A stretch of DNA of 45,609 nucleotides from Moritella sp. Urea-trap-13 (GTDB lineage: Bacteria; Pseudomonadota; Gammaproteobacteria; Enterobacterales; Moritellaceae), in the NCBI RefSeq assembly GCF_002836355.1, contig NZ_PJCA01000002.1, positions 1-45,609 of the forward strand. Direction: 5' to 3'. Below the pieces are notes generated by a model. It did no database searches. It had not been told where the DNA came from and saw only the letters and a program-made list of their open reading frames with translations. Both the position numbers and the translations under genes were made by a program. This document shows, piece by piece, positions 38,739 to 45,609 of the stretch (the stretch's first letter is position 1; each line of letters begins with the position of its first letter).

Positions 38739-39272
38739 ATGTCTCGTGTTGCTAAAGCACCAGTTGCCATCCCTGCAGGCGTAGAGATCTCTCTAAATGG
38801 TCAGGAAATCACTGTTAAAGGCCCTAAGGGTTCTTTAACTTCTGTTGCTAACGTTGGCGTTGTTGTTTCAATCGCTGATGAAAAAGTTTCTTTTGGTCCT
38901 TCTGAAGGCGTAAAAGATGCTTGGGCACAAGCTGGTACAGCTCGTGCTAACGTTAACAACATGGTTAAAGGTGTAGTTGAAGGTTTTACTAAAATTCTTC
39001 AACTAAATGGTGTTGGTTACCGTGCAAATGTTAAAGGTTCTGATGTGAACCTAACATTAGGTTTCTCACACCCTGTAGTTTATAACCTTCCAGAAGGTAT
39101 TACTGCAGTTTGCCCAAGCCAAACTGAAATTGTTATTACTGGCGCTGACAAACAATCTGTTGGTCAAGTTGCAGCTGATATCAGAGCCTTCCGTCCGCCT
39201 GAACCTTATAAAGGTAAAGGTGTTCGTTATTCTGATGAAGTTGTGCGTCGTAAAGAAGCCAAGAAAAAGTAG
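38739..39272 (+). CDS. rplF: 50S ribosomal protein uL6
   Basis: 177 residues, the E. coli length, using the ATG at 38739 after AAGGGG; the frame is open further upstream but only inside rpsH. Sits near the factor-binding site. The [16 protein letters not shown] start and the [16 protein letters not shown] segment are diagnostic. Followed by rplR after 9 bases. Confidence 0.98.
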   Translation: MSRVAKAPVAIPAGVEISLNGQEITVKGPKGSLTSVANVGVVVSIADEKVSFGPSEGVKDAWAQAGTARANVNNMVKGVVEGFTKILQLNGVGYRANVKGSDVNLTLGFSHPVVYNLPEGITAVCPSQTEIVITGADKQSVGQVAADIRAFRPPEPYKGKGVRYSDEVVRRKEAKKK

Positions 39273-39281
39273 GGTAATACT

Positions 39282-39632
39282 ATGGATAAGAAATCTGCAC
39301 GTCTTCGTCGCGCAACTCGCGCACGTAAGAAAATGCAAGAATTGGGTGCTACACGTTTAGTGATTAACCGCACTCCAAACCATACTTATGCACAGGTTAT
39401 CACACCGAATGCGGAAGTATTGGTTTCTGCTACAACGACAGAAAAAGCAGTTCGTGAAATGATCAGCTATGGCGGTAACGTTGAAGCAGCTAAAGTAATC
39501 GGGAAACTGGTTGCTGAGCGAGCTATCGAGAAAGGCGTTACTAAAATTGCTTTCGATCGTTCAGGTTTCCAATATCACGGTCGTGTTGCAGCATTAGCTG
39601 ATGCCGCTCGTGAAGCTGGCCTTCAGTTCTAG
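39282..39632 (+). CDS. rplR: 50S ribosomal protein uL18
   Basis: 116 residues (E. coli 117). Binds 5S rRNA with L5. [17 protein letters not shown] and the C-terminal [20 protein letters not shown] segment are typical. Thirteen bases before rpsE. Confidence 0.99.
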   Translation: MDKKSARLRRATRARKKMQELGATRLVINRTPNHTYAQVITPNAEVLVSATTTEKAVREMISYGGNVEAAKVIGKLVAERAIEKGVTKIAFDRSGFQYHGRVAALADAAREAGLQF

Positions 39633-39645
39633 TCAGGAGTAGGAA

Positions 39646-40146
39646 ATGTCTAAAGTTGAAAACCAAACAGGTGATCTGCAAGAGAAATTAATTGCAGTTA
39701 ATCGTGTTTCAAAAGTTGTTAAAGGTGGTCGTATCTTCAGTTTCACTGCTCTTACAGTAGTGGGTGACGGTAACGGTCGCGTTGGTTTTGGTTATGGTAA
39801 AGCACGTGAAGTTCCAGCTGCTATTCAAAAAGCAATGGAAAAAGCGAAACGCAATATCGTAAGCATTGAACTAAATGGTGTGACTCTTCAACATCCAGTT
39901 AAGGGTCGTCATTCTGGTTCTAAAGTATTCATGCGTCCAGCATCAGCTGGTACAGGTATCATTGCCGGCGGTGCAATGCGTGCAGTACTAGAAGTTGTAG
40001 GCATCCATGACGTACTTTCTAAATGTTACGGTTCTACTAACCCAATTAACGTTGTACGAGCTACAATTGGCGCGCTTACTGGTATGTCATCACCAGAACA
40101 AATCGCTGCTAAACGTGGTCTACCTGTTAAAGAAATTCTGGGGTAA
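39646..40146 (+). CDS. rpsE: 30S ribosomal protein uS5
   Basis: 166 residues (E. coli 167). At the mRNA entry channel; mutations in the N-terminal loop cause spectinomycin resistance. The loop [20 protein letters not shown] (about 19-38) looks wild type. [20 protein letters not shown] is typical. Confidence 0.99.
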   Translation: MSKVENQTGDLQEKLIAVNRVSKVVKGGRIFSFTALTVVGDGNGRVGFGYGKAREVPAAIQKAMEKAKRNIVSIELNGVTLQHPVKGRHSGSKVFMRPASAGTGIIAGGAMRAVLEVVGIHDVLSKCYGSTNPINVVRATIGALTGMSSPEQIAAKRGLPVKEILG

Positions 40147-40152
40147 TAAACC

Positions 40153-40332
40153 ATGGCTAAAATTAAAGTAACTCAAACTAAAAGTGCAATCGGTCGTTTA
40201 CCTAAACACCGCGCTACACTTGTTGGTTTAGGCCTTCGTAAAATCAACCACAGTGTAGTATTGGAAGATACAGCATGTGTACGTGGTATGGTTAACAAAG
40301 TAGCTTACATGATTAAAGTGGAGGAAGCGTAA
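40153..40332 (+). CDS. rpmD: 50S ribosomal protein uL30
   Basis: A 59-residue protein, the E. coli length, starting at ATG 40153. [15 protein letters not shown] and the [16 protein letters not shown] segment identify it. It is 6 bases after rpsE and its TAA shares one base with the rplO ATG. Intact despite its small size. Confidence 0.97.
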   Translation: MAKIKVTQTKSAIGRLPKHRATLVGLGLRKINHSVVLEDTACVRGMVNKVAYMIKVEEA

Positions 40333-40766
40333 TGTTTCTAAATACTCTATCTCCAGCAGCTGGTTCTAAGCCAAACGCTAAACGTGTAGGTCGCGGTATC
40401 GGTTCTGGTCACGGCAAAACTTGTGGTCGTGGTCATAAAGGTCAGAAGTCTCGCTCAGGCGGCGGCATTCGTCCTGGCTTTGAAGGCGGTCAAATGCCTT
40501 TGAAACAACGTTTACCAAAATTTGGTTTCACTTCACGTAAGCAACTGGTAACAGCTGAAGTACGTTTGAATGAAATCGCTAAAGTTGAAGGCGACGTTGT
40601 AGATCTAAACACACTTAAAGCAGCAGGTCTTGTTACAAAAAACATCCTGTTTGTTAAAGTTGTTTTATCTGGTGAAATCACTCGACCAGTTACAATTCGT
40701 GGCATTAAAGCTACGAAAGGTGCTGTTGAAGCGATTGTTGCTGCAGGCGGTCAAATCGAAGGATAG
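40332..40766 (+). CDS. rplO: 50S ribosomal protein uL15
   Basis: 144 residues, the E. coli length. A late assembly protein with a Gly/Arg-rich N-terminal extension ([20 protein letters not shown]). GGAGG precedes the ATG within the rpmD end. Followed by secY after 5 bases. Confidence 0.99.
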   Translation: MFLNTLSPAAGSKPNAKRVGRGIGSGHGKTCGRGHKGQKSRSGGGIRPGFEGGQMPLKQRLPKFGFTSRKQLVTAEVRLNEIAKVEGDVVDLNTLKAAGLVTKNILFVKVVLSGEITRPVTIRGIKATKGAVEAIVAAGGQIEG

Positions 40767-40771
40767 TACAA

Positions 40772-42088
40772 ATGGCTAAGAAACCAGGATTGGATACGAA
40801 TAAATCGCAAGGTGGCTTATCAGAATTGAAAAGTCGTTTATGGTTCGTGTTGGGTGCAATTATTGTATTCCGCGCCGGCTCTTTTGTTCCTATTCCTGGT
40901 ATTGATGCCTCTGTACTTGCTACGCTGTTTGATTCGCAAAAGGGTACCATCTTAGAAATGTTTAACATGTTCTCTGGTGGTGCACTTGAGCGTGCGTCTA
41001 TTTTTGCGTTGGGTATTATGCCGTATATTTCGGCCTCTATTATCATACAGTTATTAACTGTAGTTAATCCTACACTTGCTGAATTGAAAAAAGACGGCGA
41101 TGCAGGACGACGTAAAATTAGCCAGTATACCCGTTACGGAACATTGTTTTTAGGTACTTTTCAAGCTATTGGTATTGCAAAAGGCTTACCCAACATGGTC
41201 GATGGACTTGTCCATAATCCAGGGTTAAGTTTTTACTTTACTGCGGTAGTGAGTTTAGTAACTGGTACTATGTTCTTAATGTGGTTAGGTGAACAAATTA
41301 CCGAACGCGGTATTGGTAATGGTATCTCAATATTAATTTTTGCAGGTATTGTTGCTGGTATGCCGCCAGCTATCGGACAAACGATTGAGCAGGTTATCGA
41401 TGGTAACCTTCACGGTCTGTTATTGTTAGTGTTAGCTGGTGTTGTTTTTGCTGTTACATATTTTGTTGTATTTGTAGAGCGCGGTCAGCGTAGAATTGTG
41501 GTAAACTACGCTAAACGCCAACAAGGACGACGTGTTTTTGCAGCTCAAAGCACGCATTTACCGTTAAAGCTTAATATGGCTGGTGTTATTCCAGCTATTT
41601 TTGCTTCGAGTATAATTTTGTTTCCTGGAACGCTTGCACAATGGTTCGGTCAGAATGAAGGTTTATCTTTCCTTACTGACATTTCCTTGGCTCTACAGCC
41701 AGGACAACCTTTGTATGTAATGCTTTATGCAGCAGCAATTATCTTTTTCTGTTTCTTCTATACTGCGTTGGTATTTAACCCACGCGAAACAGCAGACAAC
41801 TTGAAAAAGAGCGGGGCGTTCATCCCAGGTATTAGACCAGGCGAACAAACTTCAAGGTATATAGATAAAGTAATGTCACGATTAACTCTAGCGGGTTCTT
41901 TGTATATTACGTTTATTTGTCTAGTACCATTGTTCATGACACAAGCTATGGGTGTGCAGTTCTATTTCGGTGGAACGTCATTACTTATTATGGTTGTGGT
42001 AATCATGGACTTTATGGCTCAAGTTCAAACCCATTTGATGTCTCATCAATATGGTGATGTACTTAAGAAAGCTAATTTAAAAGGCTAA
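40772..42088 (+). CDS. secY: SecY, channel subunit of the SecYEG protein translocase
   Basis: 438 residues (E. coli 443) with ten predicted transmembrane helices. It forms the inner-membrane channel for secretory and membrane proteins, including the lipoprotein encoded at 3231-4811. The plug/helix 2 region ([23 protein letters not shown] in part), the cytosolic loop with [10 protein letters not shown], and the [23 protein letters not shown] segment are conserved. Spacing of 5 bases to rplO implies coupled translation. Confidence 0.98.
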   Translation: MAKKPGLDTNKSQGGLSELKSRLWFVLGAIIVFRAGSFVPIPGIDASVLATLFDSQKGTILEMFNMFSGGALERASIFALGIMPYISASIIIQLLTVVNPTLAELKKDGDAGRRKISQYTRYGTLFLGTFQAIGIAKGLPNMVDGLVHNPGLSFYFTAVVSLVTGTMFLMWLGEQITERGIGNGISILIFAGIVAGMPPAIGQTIEQVIDGNLHGLLLLVLAGVVFAVTYFVVFVERGQRRIVVNYAKRQQGRRVFAAQSTHLPLKLNMAGVIPAIFASSIILFPGTLAQWFGQNEGLSFLTDISLALQPGQPLYVMLYAAAIIFFCFFYTALVFNPRETADNLKKSGAFIPGIRPGEQTSRYIDKVMSRLTLAGSLYITFICLVPLFMTQAMGVQFYFGGTSLLIMVVVIMDFMAQVQTHLMSHQYGDVLKKANLKG

Positions 42089-42137
42089 GGCCGGTAAATT
42101 AGTTTGAGCATGTCCTATAACAGTTACGGAGTAAGAA

Positions 42138-42251
42138 ATGAAAGTTCGTGCATCTGTTAAAAAGATTTGTCGTAATTGCAAAGTGATCAAACGTCACGGT
42201 GTAGTACGCGTAATCTGTGTTGAACCAAAGCATAAACAACGCCAAGGTTAA
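42138..42251 (+). CDS. rpmJ: 50S ribosomal protein bL36 (zinc-binding form)
   Basis: 37 residues from ATG 42138, with GGAG before it. Cys11, Cys14, Cys27 and His32 form the zinc site of the C+ type. The [15 protein letters not shown] start and PKHKQRQG end are diagnostic. One residue shorter than E. coli RpmJ (38). It is the last gene of the spc operon, 49 bases after secY. Confidence 0.96.
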   Translation: MKVRASVKKICRNCKVIKRHGVVRVICVEPKHKQRQG

Positions 42252-42302
42252 GCAATTTAGAAACTTGGATTAGATTTTGAATCTTTTTCAAGTTTCTATT
42301 GC
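42252..42302 (+). other. Long hairpin after rpmJ
   Basis: GCAAT (42252-42256) pairs with ATTGC (42298-42302), AGAAACTTG (42259-42267) with CAAGTTTCT (42289-42297), and an inner AGATT (42272-42276) with AATCT (42280-42284). It starts at the rpmJ stop codon. There is no T-run directly after it, so it is probably a weak spc terminator or part of the alpha leader. Confidence 0.6.
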
Positions 42303-42309
42303 AATATAT

Positions 42310-42385
42310 CTCTCTTCTGAGTATCCTTACGGGCTTTTCGAAGAGAGCAATCTTTTTTTTTTAACACCTTAAGTGGAGTGGTATA
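42310..42385 (+). promoter_or_regulatory. Alpha operon leader (S4-binding RNA)
   Basis: The segment TGAGTATCC (42318-42326) and ACGGGCTTTTC (42329-42339) match the loop of the E. coli alpha operon leader to which S4 binds. An outer helix CTCTCTTC (42310-42317) with GAAGAGAG (42340-42347) replaces the E. coli helix with different bases but the same pairing. A run of ten T (42353-42362) and GGAG (42375-42378) lead to the GTG of rpsM. S4 should repress rpsM translation here. Confidence 0.8.
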
Positions 42386-42742
42386 GTGGCCCGTATAGCC
42401 GGCATTAACATTCCTGATCAAAAGCATACAGTCATTGCCCTGACTGGTGTTTTCGGTATCGGCGCAACACGTGCGAAAGCAATCTGTGTTGCAACTGGTA
42501 TCGCTGAAACAGCTAAGATCAGAGAGCTAGAAGAAGCTCAACTAGAACTTCTTCGCGAAGAAGTAGGTAAATACACTGTAGAAGGTGACCTACGTCGTGA
42601 AGTAAGTATGAATATCAAGCGTCTGATGGACCTCGGTTGTTACCGTGGTATTCGTCACCGTCGCAGCTTACCTCTACGTGGTCAACGCACTAAAACAAAT
42701 GCGCGCACCCGTAAAGGTCCGCGTAAAGCTATCAAGAAATAG
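42386..42742 (+). CDS. rpsM: 30S ribosomal protein uS13 (GTG start)
   Basis: 118 residues, the E. coli length, from GTG 42386 (7 bases after GGAG). E. coli rpsM also starts with GTG, in keeping with S4 control at this site. Located in the 30S head, contacting the P-site t[16 protein letters not shown] and [20 protein letters not shown]-type segments are typical. First gene of the alpha operon. Confidence 0.98.
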   Translation: MARIAGINIPDQKHTVIALTGVFGIGATRAKAICVATGIAETAKIRELEEAQLELLREEVGKYTVEGDLRREVSMNIKRLMDLGCYRGIRHRRSLPLRGQRTKTNARTRKGPRKAIKK

Positions 42743-42755
42743 GAGCTGACGAGTA

Positions 42756-43145
42756 ATGGCTAAAACCCCAACTCGCGCTCGTAAGCGCGTTAAAAAGCAA
42801 GTTGCTGACGGTATTGCACACGTTCATGCTTCTTTCAACAACACTATTGTGACAATCACAGATCGCCAAGGTAATGCTTTATCTTGGGCAACTGCAGGCG
42901 GCTCAGGCTTCCGTGGTTCTCGTAAGTCAACTCCATTCGCTGCGCAGGTTGCTGCTGAGCGTGCTGGTGAAATGGCTAAAGAGTATGGTCTGAAAAACTT
43001 AGAAGTTATGGTTAAGGGCCCTGGTCCTGGTCGTGAATCTTCTATTCGTGCATTGAATGCGATTGGTTATAAAATTACTAACATCACTGATGTTACACCA
43101 ATCCCTCACAATGGTTGTCGTCCACCTAAAAAGCGTCGCGTATAA
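42756..43145 (+). CDS. rpsK: 30S ribosomal protein uS11
   Basis: 129 residues, the E. coli length. Platform protein near the mRNA exit. [15 protein letters not shown] and [15 protein letters not shown] are diagnostic. Thirteen bases after rpsM. Confidence 0.99.
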   Translation: MAKTPTRARKRVKKQVADGIAHVHASFNNTIVTITDRQGNALSWATAGGSGFRGSRKSTPFAAQVAAERAGEMAKEYGLKNLEVMVKGPGPGRESSIRALNAIGYKITNITDVTPIPHNGCRPPKKRRV

Positions 43146-43172
43146 CGTTTTTAGGAATATTGGAGAAAGAAC

Positions 43173-43793
43173 ATGGCTAGATATTTGGGCCCAAAGCTCA
43201 AGCTTAGTCGTCGTGAAGGTACAGATCTTTTCTTGAAAAGTGGCGTACGCGCGATCGAATCTAAGTGTAAAATTGATAACGCACCTGGTGTACATGGTGC
43301 TCGTAAACCTCGTCTATCTGACTACGGTTTACAACTACGTGAAAAGCAAAAAGTTCGTCGTATGTACGGTGTACTTGAAAAGCAATTCCGTAACCTATAT
43401 AAAGAAGCTGCTCGTCTAAAAGGTAACACTGGTGAAAACCTACTTGCTTTATTAGAAGGCCGTCTAGATAACGTTGTTTATCGTATGGGCTTTGGTTCTA
43501 CTCGTGCGGAATCGCGCCAGTTAGTAAGCCACAAAGCAATCGTTGTAAACGGTAAAGTTGTAAATATCCCTTCTTACAAAGTGAAAGTTAACGATACAGT
43601 TAGCATTCGCGAGAAGGCTAAGAAGCAAGCTCGTATCGCTTCAGCTCTAGAAATTTCAGAGCAGCGTGAGAAAGCATCTTGGGTTGAAGTTGACAGTAAG
43701 ACACTTGAAGGCGTTTTCAAACGTGCTCCTGAGCGTTCTGATCTGTCTGCAGACATCAACGAACAGCTTATTGTTGAACTTTACTCTAAGTAA
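43173..43793 (+). CDS. rpsD: 30S ribosomal protein uS4
   Basis: 206 residues, the E. coli length. Primary 16S rRNA binder, helicase partner at the mRNA entry, and repressor of this operon through the leader upstream of rps[21 protein letters not shown] and an S4 domain from about 95 ([20 protein letters not shown]) are typical. Confidence 0.99.
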   Translation: MARYLGPKLKLSRREGTDLFLKSGVRAIESKCKIDNAPGVHGARKPRLSDYGLQLREKQKVRRMYGVLEKQFRNLYKEAARLKGNTGENLLALLEGRLDNVVYRMGFGSTRAESRQLVSHKAIVVNGKVVNIPSYKVKVNDTVSIREKAKKQARIASALEISEQREKASWVEVDSKTLEGVFKRAPERSDLSADINEQLIVELYSK

Positions 43794-43819
43794 AGTTAAC
43801 TTCATAAGAGAGGACATAC

Positions 43820-44806
43820 ATGCAGGGTTCTGTAACAGAATTTCTAAGACCAAGACTTGTTGATATTGAGCAAATTAGCTCAACACGTGCCAAGGTAACA
43901 CTTGAACCGTTAGAGCGTGGCTTTGGCCACACTCTAGGTAATGCTTTACGTCGTATTCTACTTTCTTCTATGCCAGGTTGTGCTGTAACAGAAGTTGAGA
44001 TCGACGGCGTACTCCATGAGTACAGCAGTAAAGAAGGCGTTCAAGAAGATGTTCTTGAAATTCTTCTTAACTTGAAAGGTCTTGCAATCAAACTTGAAGG
44101 CAAAGACGAAGCGTTACTAACTTTAACTAAGTCAGGTACAGGTCCTGTATTGGCAGGTGACATCACCCACGATGGTGATGTTGAAATTGTAAATCCAGAA
44201 CATGTGATTTGTAATTTAACCGGTCAAGCAGATATCAGTATGCGTATTCGTGTTGCACGAGGCCGTGGTTACGTACCAGCTTCTACACGTGTTCATGCTG
44301 ATGATGAAGAGCGTCCTATCGGTCGTTTGCTTGTTGATGCTGCATTCAGCCCTGTAAGCCGTATAGCTTACAATGTTGAAGCTGCTCGAGTTGAGCAACG
44401 TACTAACCTTGATAAGTTAGTAATCGATATGGAAACTGATGGAACATTAGATCCTGAAGAAGCTATTCGTCGTTCTGCTACAATTTTGGCTGAACAGCTT
44501 GATGCTTTCGTTGATCTTCGTGATGTAACGGAACCAGAGCAGAAAGAAGAGAAGCCAGAATTCGATCCGATACTGCTACGTCCTGTTGATGATTTAGAAC
44601 TTACTGTTCGTTCAGCTAACTGCCTTAAAGCAGAAGCTATTCATTATATTGGTGATCTTGTACAGCGCACTGAGGTTGAGTTACTTAAAACGCCTAACCT
44701 TGGTAAGAAATCTTTAACTGAAATTAAAGATGTTCTAGCTTCACGTGGTCTTTCTCTAGGCATGCGCCTAGAAAATTGGCCGCCAGCAAGTATCTCGGAC
44801 GAATAG
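43820..44806 (+). CDS. rpoA: RNA polymerase alpha subunit
   Basis: 328 residues (E. coli 329). The N-terminal domain (about 1-235) dimerises to nucleate polymerase; after a short linker the C-terminal domain binds UP elements and activators. The determinant [20 protein letters not shown] contains the equivalent of E. coli Arg265, the key UP-element contact. It is essentially identical to E. coli there. The rRNA promoter at the right edge has an AT-rich UP-like region that this domain would read. Between rpsD and rplQ, as usual. Confidence 0.99.
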   Translation: MQGSVTEFLRPRLVDIEQISSTRAKVTLEPLERGFGHTLGNALRRILLSSMPGCAVTEVEIDGVLHEYSSKEGVQEDVLEILLNLKGLAIKLEGKDEALLTLTKSGTGPVLAGDITHDGDVEIVNPEHVICNLTGQADISMRIRVARGRGYVPASTRVHADDEERPIGRLLVDAAFSPVSRIAYNVEAARVEQRTNLDKLVIDMETDGTLDPEEAIRRSATILAEQLDAFVDLRDVTEPEQKEEKPEFDPILLRPVDDLELTVRSANCLKAEAIHYIGDLVQRTEVELLKTPNLGKKSLTEIKDVLASRGLSLGMRLENWPPASISDE

Positions 44807-44846
44807 TAAACACTAGTCAAAAGATTTTTGTAAGAAGGATAAGTTC

Positions 44847-45230
44847 ATGCGCCATCGTAAGAGTGGTCGTCAACTAAATCGTAACAGTAGCCATCGTCAG
44901 GCTATGTTCCGTAATATGGCATGTTCTTTAGTTAGCCACGAGATCATTAAAACGACTCTGCCTAAAGCTAAAGAACTACGTCGTGTAGTTGAGCCTCTAA
45001 TTACACTTGCTAAAACGGATAGCGTAGCTAACCGTCGTCTAGCATTTGCACGTACCCGCAGCGATGAAGTTGTAGGTAAACTATTTAAAGAATTAGGCCC
45101 ACGTTTCGAAAACCGTTTAGGCGGTTATACTCGAATCTTAAAATGTGGTCTACGTACTGGCGATAAAGCTCCTATGGCTTACATCGAACTAGTAGATCGT
45201 CCAGCTGTTGAAGCTGCTGACGAAGAATAG
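44847..45230 (+). CDS. rplQ: 50S ribosomal protein bL17
   Basis: 127 residues, the E. coli length. Near the exit tunnel on the solvent side. [20 protein letters not shown] and the [13 protein letters not shown] segment are diagnostic. Last gene of the alpha operon, with a strong terminator after it. Confidence 0.99.
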   Translation: MRHRKSGRQLNRNSSHRQAMFRNMACSLVSHEIIKTTLPKAKELRRVVEPLITLAKTDSVANRRLAFARTRSDEVVGKLFKELGPRFENRLGGYTRILKCGLRTGDKAPMAYIELVDRPAVEAADEE

Positions 45231-45244
45231 TTTTAAATAGTATT

Positions 45245-45276
45245 AAAAGCCAGAGCTCACGCTCTGGCTTTTCTAT
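45245..45276 (+). terminator. Terminator of the alpha operon
   Basis: A 12-bp perfect stem (45245-45256 with 45261-45272) on a 4-base loop, flanked by A-rich and T-rich sides. Confidence 0.9.
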
Positions 45277-45408
45277 TTCTAAAACCCCGCTTTTCTTTCT
45301 TCTTCAATTACAAATCATCCTATTCGACTCGTACCTTTCTTTTTTAGATTTCGAAGTTCTTAGCTGCAATACTTATTACCTCTCCGATTAGACTTTCAAT
45401 ATTATGTA

Positions 45409-45438
45409 TACCTATTTATACCTATTTATGCGTATTTC
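45409..45438 (+). repeat. Three 10-bp AT-rich tandem units upstream of the rRNA promoter
   Basis: TACCTATTTA occurs at 45409-45418 and 45419-45428, and TGCGTATTTC (7 of 10) follows at 45429-45438. The 10-bp period is one helical turn. The rest of 45280-45520 shows no gene. Confidence 0.6.
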
Positions 45439-45549
45439 TAGCTGAAAATAATGCAATTCGTTATTTTTAAGCAGTTTTGGCCGATAAAGTCACTTAAAGT
45501 ATGCTTTCCGTACTAATTTGTTTTTTTTAATAATTTCTAATTTTAGCGC

Positions 45550-45586
45550 TTGCCAATGTGATCTAAATCTCTATAATGCGACCTCA
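45550..45586 (+). promoter_or_regulatory. rRNA operon P1 promoter
   Basis: TTGCCA (45550-45555), the 16-base spacer typical of rrn P1, TATAAT (45572-45577) and a GC-rich discriminator GCGACC. This is followed by CACTGACACGG, as after E. coli rrn P1 promoters. An AT-rich UP-like tract lies at about 45518-45545. The 16S gene should start a few hundred bases past the window edge. Confidence 0.88.
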
Positions 45587-45609
45587 CTGACACGGCAACA
45601 GTCGTTCGG

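Noticed and set aside
42310-42362. Intrinsic terminator between rpmJ and rpsM
   Set aside because: The 22-base loop matches the E. coli S4-binding leader and the T-run begins 5 bases after the stem, so the alpha leader explains it better.

Overview
The window is a stretch of chromosomal core genome from a marine gammaproteobacterium, most likely Moritella or a close relative. This rests on three things: a divergent argE / argC-B-F-G-H cluster, an argininosuccinate lyase fused to a short N-acetylglutamate synthase (described from Moritella and shared with Vibrio/Alteromonas-type bacteria), and an ornithine carbamoyltransferase with altered active-site motifs, as reported for Moritella abyssi. 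The genus is an inference; the class is close to certain from ribosomal protein sequences, gene order and regulatory RNAs.

Layout. Positions 1-7300 hold housekeeping genes: an alphaproteobacterial-type phosphoserine aminotransferase (minus), a PhnA-family zinc-ribbon protein and the flavoprotein YhiN (plus), a large lipoprotein, then the pldB-yigL pair (minus). A 41-codon basic small ORF with its own ribosome binding site and terminator lies at 7082-7207. Positions 7300-13926 (minus) carry priA, argS-ftsN and hslV-hslU: replication restart, arginyl-tRNA synthesis, cell division and the HslVU protease. Positions 14000-21060 hold rpmE, a short malic enzyme, an S4-domain RNA-binding protein with an unusual charged tail, and the methionine group metJ < > metL, metF. 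MetJ operators are readable: two tandem met boxes between metJ and metL and four in exact 8-bp register before metF. metB, which sits between metJ and metL in many relatives, is absent. Positions 21062-31158 hold ppc and the arginine pathway, with ARG-box-like sites between argE and argC.

From 31200 to 45230 run the S10 operon (rpsJ to rpsQ), spc operon (rplN to rpmJ) and alpha operon (rpsM to rplQ) in the standard order. Promoters for S10 (two candidates) and spc, an S10 attenuator-like hairpin, a terminator between S10 and spc, and the S4-binding leader of the alpha operon are all visible. rpmD and rpmJ are intact although very short. The last 60 bases contain a recognisable rRNA P1 promoter, so an rRNA operon should begin just beyond the right edge.

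How the genes work together. PEP carboxylase supplies oxaloacetate/aspartate, which feeds MetL and, as the ArgG substrate, arginine synthesis. The fused ArgH-NAGS puts the first and last enzymes of the arginine pathway on one polypeptide, and ArgE makes the pathway linear. The rest is translation and protein secretion machinery under ribosomal-protein feedback and rRNA-type growth-rate control.

No mobile element, CRISPR array, phage gene or defence system was seen, and nothing here amounts to a wholly new multi-gene system. The less explained items are the small ORF at 7082, the tail of the S4-domain protein, the composite lipoprotein, a tRNA-5'-end-like sequence at 14609, twin dyads around the S10 promoter, and the missing metB.
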